NCBI GenBank assembly: GCA_014237975.1
Contig: JABACA010000001.1
Span: 1-64,000, forward strand
Direction: 5' to 3'
From: Mariniblastus sp.
Lineage (GTDB): Bacteria; Planctomycetota; Planctomycetia; Pirellulales; Pirellulaceae
DNA length: 64,000 nucleotides
Shown: piece after piece, positions 59,758 through 64,000 of the stretch
How positions within the stretch are numbered: the stretch's first letter is position 1
Layout: every line of letters starts with the position of its first letter
Notes under the pieces: model-generated
The model's database searches: none
The model's input: only the letters and a program-made list of their open reading frames with translations
Told to the model about the DNA's origin: nothing
Program-made: the position numbers and the translations under genes

Positions 59758-61983
59758 ATGTACGAGCAAGTTTTTAAATTACACATTCGGCCATTTACAA
59801 CGACGCCTTATGTTAAACACTATTTTGCCGCCCAGTCGATTCATAAAGCACTATCCCAGTGTCAGATATGTGTGGAAAGGGGTTCCGGTCCCGTTGTGGT
59901 CGTTGGAAATTTGGGCACCGGGAAAACGCTTTTGCTGAACCTGCTTGCCGATCAGTTCAGGGACCGGTTTCGCGTTGTCAATTTAAGTTGTGCGAGGCTG
60001 GAACAGCGGCATGAATTGTTGCAAAGCATGTTGTTCAATTTGAATCAACCCTACCGAGACATGTCAGAAGTCGAATTGCGTTTGGCATTGATTGACTACC
60101 TGAAACCGGGCGGTGAATGTCCTGGTGGTATTTTAATGCTGGTGGATGAAGCCCATCGATTGTCCTATGAATTGCTGGATGAACTTCGTTTAATCACGAA
60201 CATCGTGTACGAGAGTCAGCCACGGGTGCGGATGGTAATGGCCGGAGGTTACCAGTTTGAAGAAAATTTGACGAACCCCAAACTCGAGTCGTTCAACCAG
60301 CGAATTGCCGCTCGTTGTTTCTTGGCCAACCTGGTTCGGGATGAAACCACCGCTTACGTGATGGATCATATTTTTCGAGCCGGAGGTGATGGACAGAAGA
60401 TTTTTTCTGCTTGTGCGTTGGAATGTATCCACGAAACCAGTGGTGGTTGTCCGCGGGTAATCAATCAACTATGTGACCACGCGATGCTGTTGGCTGCAGC
60501 CGCTAAATTGGTCAGAATTGACAAGAGCTTGGTGCGTGAAGCCTGGGCCGATATTCAATGCATCCCGGATGCCTCAATGCCGGGTTCTGCCGTTAGCACC
60601 GTTGCAGCACCCCAGGGCCACCTCAACTCCGAGTCCTGCACCGTTGAGGAAACGGAGGATTCGGGATCAACCATCGAATTCGGTGTTCTGAATGATGAGC
60701 CATTCGAAACCGCAGAACTTGGGGAGTCGGTAAACGATCAAGGTGACTTGTCTTCGATGGAGCAGCAGGATGACCAACCTGCGACGACGGAGTTTCCGGC
60801 GGTGGCGGAAGGTTCGCAATCATTAACTGACTATGGGACATTCGTGGTTCCCGAAAGCCGTAACGCAGATGATTGTCTTGAGTTGGCCCCTCTTGAGCCT
60901 CATCTCGATTCGCCCAGCCTGCTGTCTGTTGATTCGCCCGAGAAGAGCGAACTGCCTGTGCATTCTGCGGAAGCCAATCCGACGGATCCAATGAGGAATG
61001 AAGATGCCGATTTGCATTCCCAGGAAAAATCGATGGATGTTATTGAAACTCCCCATGTCCACAGTTCGGTTGACGAAAATTTCACCGACGCTCCTTTTAC
61101 GCTGAACGTTGCCGAGCAGAATATCAAGTCACTGGAAGTCACCCAGGACCATATGCGTTTACTCGAGGATTTTTGCCAATCTCGGATCGATCCGGCGCCC
61201 TGTTTAAACCCAGAATTCGACCAACACAGTATCCGGGCCGTCGAGGAGACCGCGGAAAACCGGATGGAATTCCAACAGGCAATGCCGGTTGAAACGGGGC
61301 AAGATCAGCCTTTCCATGTGTTCCAGGGTTTGACAGACGAGGCTTTGGACGAAAGCCAATCGACAAGTGATTGCGACGCGTCGCCGCCGGCCGAGGAACA
61401 GGGGATTGATGAATTGCGTTTGACCGACCACGAGTTGCATGAATTGGACTTAGTGGCAAACGCAGTAGAACGCTTGGAACGGGATCAGTCGGAAACCATG
61501 CCGATTTCGGACGATGCGAAATGCGAGGACCCGGTGGAACTGCCTGAATCGTCACTGCCAAGTTGCCATTCGGCCTCCAGCCTCTCTAGCACCGATTCGG
61601 TCGAAGTGGAATGTTCGGATTTGAATGCACTGAGTGAAGCAGAAAGACTGTTGGAACAAATTCGCTGGTTCACTGAAAGAGACCAGGGAGTTGAGGCAGA
61701 ACATGCGTCTTGTGTTGAAACGGCAGGTAGGTCCGATTCGGAACCGAACGACGTGGCAAACGTCGAGCAGGCAATCGCGAAAAACCAGGGCCATCATCAA
61801 CATGCAGACAACAACTCCACTGACGATGATCGGGATATGTTGGTGGTTAGTCGTTCAGAACAGCTGAATATTAACGCGGCCGAACTCGACGCCGAAGTTA
61901 GTCATGCGAACGAAAGGCCATCGACGGGTCATGCAATACGAATGGATTATCACAAGTTGTTCGAGCAACTTCGAGATGCCTGA
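59758..61983 (+). CDS. ExeA/GspA-type AAA ATPase with long acidic C-terminal extension
   Basis: 'MYEQVFKLHIRPF', Walker A 'GNLGTGKT', Walker B 'GGILMLVDEAHRL'; about 430 residues of D/E/S-rich C-terminus. Confidence 0.85.
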   Translation: MYEQVFKLHIRPFTTTPYVKHYFAAQSIHKALSQCQICVERGSGPVVVVGNLGTGKTLLLNLLADQFRDRFRVVNLSCARLEQRHELLQSMLFNLNQPYRDMSEVELRLALIDYLKPGGECPGGILMLVDEAHRLSYELLDELRLITNIVYESQPRVRMVMAGGYQFEENLTNPKLESFNQRIAARCFLANLVRDETTAYVMDHIFRAGGDGQKIFSACALECIHETSGGCPRVINQLCDHAMLLAAAAKLVRIDKSLVREAWADIQCIPDASMPGSAVSTVAAPQGHLNSESCTVEETEDSGSTIEFGVLNDEPFETAELGESVNDQGDLSSMEQQDDQPATTEFPAVAEGSQSLTDYGTFVVPESRNADDCLELAPLEPHLDSPSLLSVDSPEKSELPVHSAEANPTDPMRNEDADLHSQEKSMDVIETPHVHSSVDENFTDAPFTLNVAEQNIKSLEVTQDHMRLLEDFCQSRIDPAPCLNPEFDQHSIRAVEETAENRMEFQQAMPVETGQDQPFHVFQGLTDEALDESQSTSDCDASPPAEEQGIDELRLTDHELHELDLVANAVERLERDQSETMPISDDAKCEDPVELPESSLPSCHSASSLSSTDSVEVECSDLNALSEAERLLEQIRWFTERDQGVEAEHASCVETAGRSDSEPNDVANVEQAIAKNQGHHQHADNNSTDDDRDMLVVSRSEQLNINAAELDAEVSHANERPSTGHAIRMDYHKLFEQLRDA

Positions 61984-62028
61984 TAATAGTGCCGGCCGGG
62001 ATATTGTTAGAGGTTCGAGGATTCCACG

Positions 62029-62946
62029 ATGGATGAAAAAATCAAACCAGCTGCCTATCGCAAGAGAAAATTTCAAAGTATCCATGAGCTACTAAATTCT
62101 AAAAAGTTTACGGAACCGATAGATCCCCTGGCAGCTAGGGGAGAAATTGCGGTGGTTTCTGTGCCGGACATGAATCGGACTGCGTTTCCAGGTGCGGGTT
62201 CCTGCGTACCCGAAACAATCGACGGGCGCAATGATGGTGCAGGCGGTCAGCCGGGGTCGATGAGTCAGCCCGTCGCGGACCTGAGCGACGTCCCCGATCA
62301 TTGGTTGACAGAACATGAAAAATCGGATGGCAATCGCGGCAAGCCGGGTGGTAGTGTCACGGACATCTGTCGTTCTCTTTCCGACGTTGAACCCGTTGTA
62401 AGCCAGGTTATGAGTGGATCCTTGCGAGACGATACAACGGTCTTGCTGTTTGCCTCCACAGACTGCTATTCCGACAGTGAAGGACTGGCCACTTCGATCG
62501 CTGTTTCCCTGGCAAATCGGGCTGCAAGGCAGGTCATGCTGGTTGATTCCGATTTTGAAAAAAGATATCTGACTCGAGTTTATGGCTTGGAGTTAGACCC
62601 GGGGATCTCAAATTACCTGTTTCAATCGCCACCAACGAGCAACTGGCTTTACAAAACAGATCGGGAACGTGTCGATTTCGTGCCGGTTGGCGACTTCCCG
62701 TTCCGTTCGTTGCCGGCAGAAACCAGCAATATGACATGTTGGCTCAAAGGTCTGAATAGAGATTACTCGTTTATTTGTGTTAACGCCGGAAACGCGCATG
62801 GCGCATCGATCCCATTGTGGAGTCAATATTGTGGTGGAGCGTATTTGTCGGTGAACAGGCAGCAGTCTAGCCAGGCCGTTGCATGTTCTGCCGTGGCGCG
62901 ATTGCGACGACTTGAAACGAGATTACTCGGTTGCATCGTCAATTAG
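62029..62946 (+). CDS. CpsD/MinD-fold protein with degenerate nucleotide-binding motifs
   Basis: 'VLLFASTDCYSDSEGLATSIAVSLANRAARQVMLVDSDFEKRYLTRVYGLELDPGISNYLF' aligns to BY-kinase core; Walker A lysine absent. Confidence 0.75.
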   Translation: MDEKIKPAAYRKRKFQSIHELLNSKKFTEPIDPLAARGEIAVVSVPDMNRTAFPGAGSCVPETIDGRNDGAGGQPGSMSQPVADLSDVPDHWLTEHEKSDGNRGKPGGSVTDICRSLSDVEPVVSQVMSGSLRDDTTVLLFASTDCYSDSEGLATSIAVSLANRAARQVMLVDSDFEKRYLTRVYGLELDPGISNYLFQSPPTSNWLYKTDRERVDFVPVGDFPFRSLPAETSNMTCWLKGLNRDYSFICVNAGNAHGASIPLWSQYCGGAYLSVNRQQSSQAVACSAVARLRRLETRLLGCIVN

Positions 62947-63010
62947 AATAAAGCGATTTCCCCATGCACTTTCCCGGTCCCTGGTTACTCTCGATAAGGC
63001 GGGGCGGGGT

Positions 63011-63994
63011 TTATTTTGATGGCGCGGCTGCTGTCCATCCCAGCTTGAACAGGAAGTTGTCCAACTCGGCAATTGTCAAGTGATACCATTTGCCGTCGTC
63101 GCGTTGGTAATTGAAAAACCCGTGCTCGGCGCCTTCATAGAGACGCAACTCGCTTACGATTCCATGGTCGCGCATCTGCTGTTGAAACTGTTTTGCCGTT
63201 TCGACGGAAACCAACTTGTCGTTGGTTCCCAGGAACACGATTGCCGGCGCATCGTCCTTGGTGATATTGTGAGCCGGTGAAAATTCCCGGTAACGGTTTC
63301 CTACTCGAGCGGTTCCCCAGCCACCGGGACCGTTGTTATAAACAGGGTTGAACAGCAGCATCGCATTCGCCCGGGCAGAGATCGATTGGTCGTCGTGAGG
63401 GTCGTCGATTCCATCGGTCGTGCCCAGGAAAGCGGCGAGGTGGCCGCCGGCTGATCCACCGCCTGCAGCAATTCGACTGGGATCGATTCCCAATGTGTCC
63501 GCATTCTTGCGAACCCAACGCAGGGCCGATTTGGCGTCTTGAATGCATCGGGTTGGTGTCTTGTCAGGTTCGGAAATTGTCGGGTCCGTTTCTTTCTTCG
63601 AGGGGCGCCCCAGGAGCCGATACTGGACCTGGACCGTGACCATTCCCAATTCGACCAAGTGTTTGCAATGTTCGTCGAACTGGCCAGGTGTTCCACCGAC
63701 CCAACCACCGCCGTGGAAGAAAACGGCTGCGGCACGCTGGTCCGATGGTTTCCAGTCGGAGGGCTGGTTAACGTATAGCGACAGGTTTCGACCGTTCACC
63801 TTCTTGTAGACGTAAGATTGCTTGGCGTATTTGGGCGTCCGTGGTTTCTTGTTCGACTTTCCAGTTGATGGTTCTTGCTCCCATTGGGTCTTGCCTGAAC
63901 GTCGATCTTGTTTGGGGTTTAAATCGCTTCCGGATTCCGTTTGTCCGGCCAGATTTGGAACCTGGAAAAGGCAGATCGCAATCAAAAGAAACAA
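63011..63994 (-). CDS. Secreted alpha/beta hydrolase (esterase/lipase-like); start near window edge
   Basis: 'AAVFFHGGGWVGGTPGQFDEH', 'IAAGGGSAGGHLAAFLG', 'EGAEHGFFN'. Confidence 0.9.
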   Translation of the reverse strand: MFLLIAICLFQVPNLAGQTESGSDLNPKQDRRSGKTQWEQEPSTGKSNKKPRTPKYAKQSYVYKKVNGRNLSLYVNQPSDWKPSDQRAAAVFFHGGGWVGGTPGQFDEHCKHLVELGMVTVQVQYRLLGRPSKKETDPTISEPDKTPTRCIQDAKSALRWVRKNADTLGIDPSRIAAGGGSAGGHLAAFLGTTDGIDDPHDDQSISARANAMLLFNPVYNNGPGGWGTARVGNRYREFSPAHNITKDDAPAIVFLGTNDKLVSVETAKQFQQQMRDHGIVSELRLYEGAEHGFFNYQRDDGKWYHLTIAELDNFLFKLGWTAAAPSK

Positions 63995-64000
63995 GGTCGT

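Overview
This 64 kb window looks like bacterial chromosome, most likely a planctomycete (Pirellulales-like). The inference rests on a YTV/Cys-rich repeat protein, DUF1573, many Gfo/Idh/MocA and PQQ-propeller proteins, and numerous signal-peptide or membrane hypotheticals. I support about 50 protein genes, three tRNAs (Ala-GGC, Gln-TTG, Pro-TGG) and several strong intrinsic terminators. Recognisable genes include tpx, uvrA, a cysteine desulfurase, rex, rpsU, trpF, ahcY, parA and parB. I saw no rRNA operon, CRISPR array, prophage or transposon. The observations I rate highest are: (1) a parAB locus with two near-consensus parS palindromes in the 0.9 kb gap upstream of parA and a third between trpF and ahcY; (2) a tight Wzz-like / ExeA-type AAA ATPase / CpsD-MinD-like three-gene module, in which the CpsD-like protein appears to have lost both Walker A and Walker B and the AAA protein carries a very long acidic tail; (3) a protein with eight perfect-length 21-bp repeats encoding (CCDxAKG)n; (4) a sulfotransferase whose PAPS-binding motif is restored only by removing one base from an A6/T6 run; (5) a fusion of a C39-like domain that seems to lack its His with an HExxH metallopeptidase; (6) a Coa1-like / Pmp3 / Coa1-like tandem. 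Family calls come from reading motifs by eye; no database search was run. Start codons are often uncertain.
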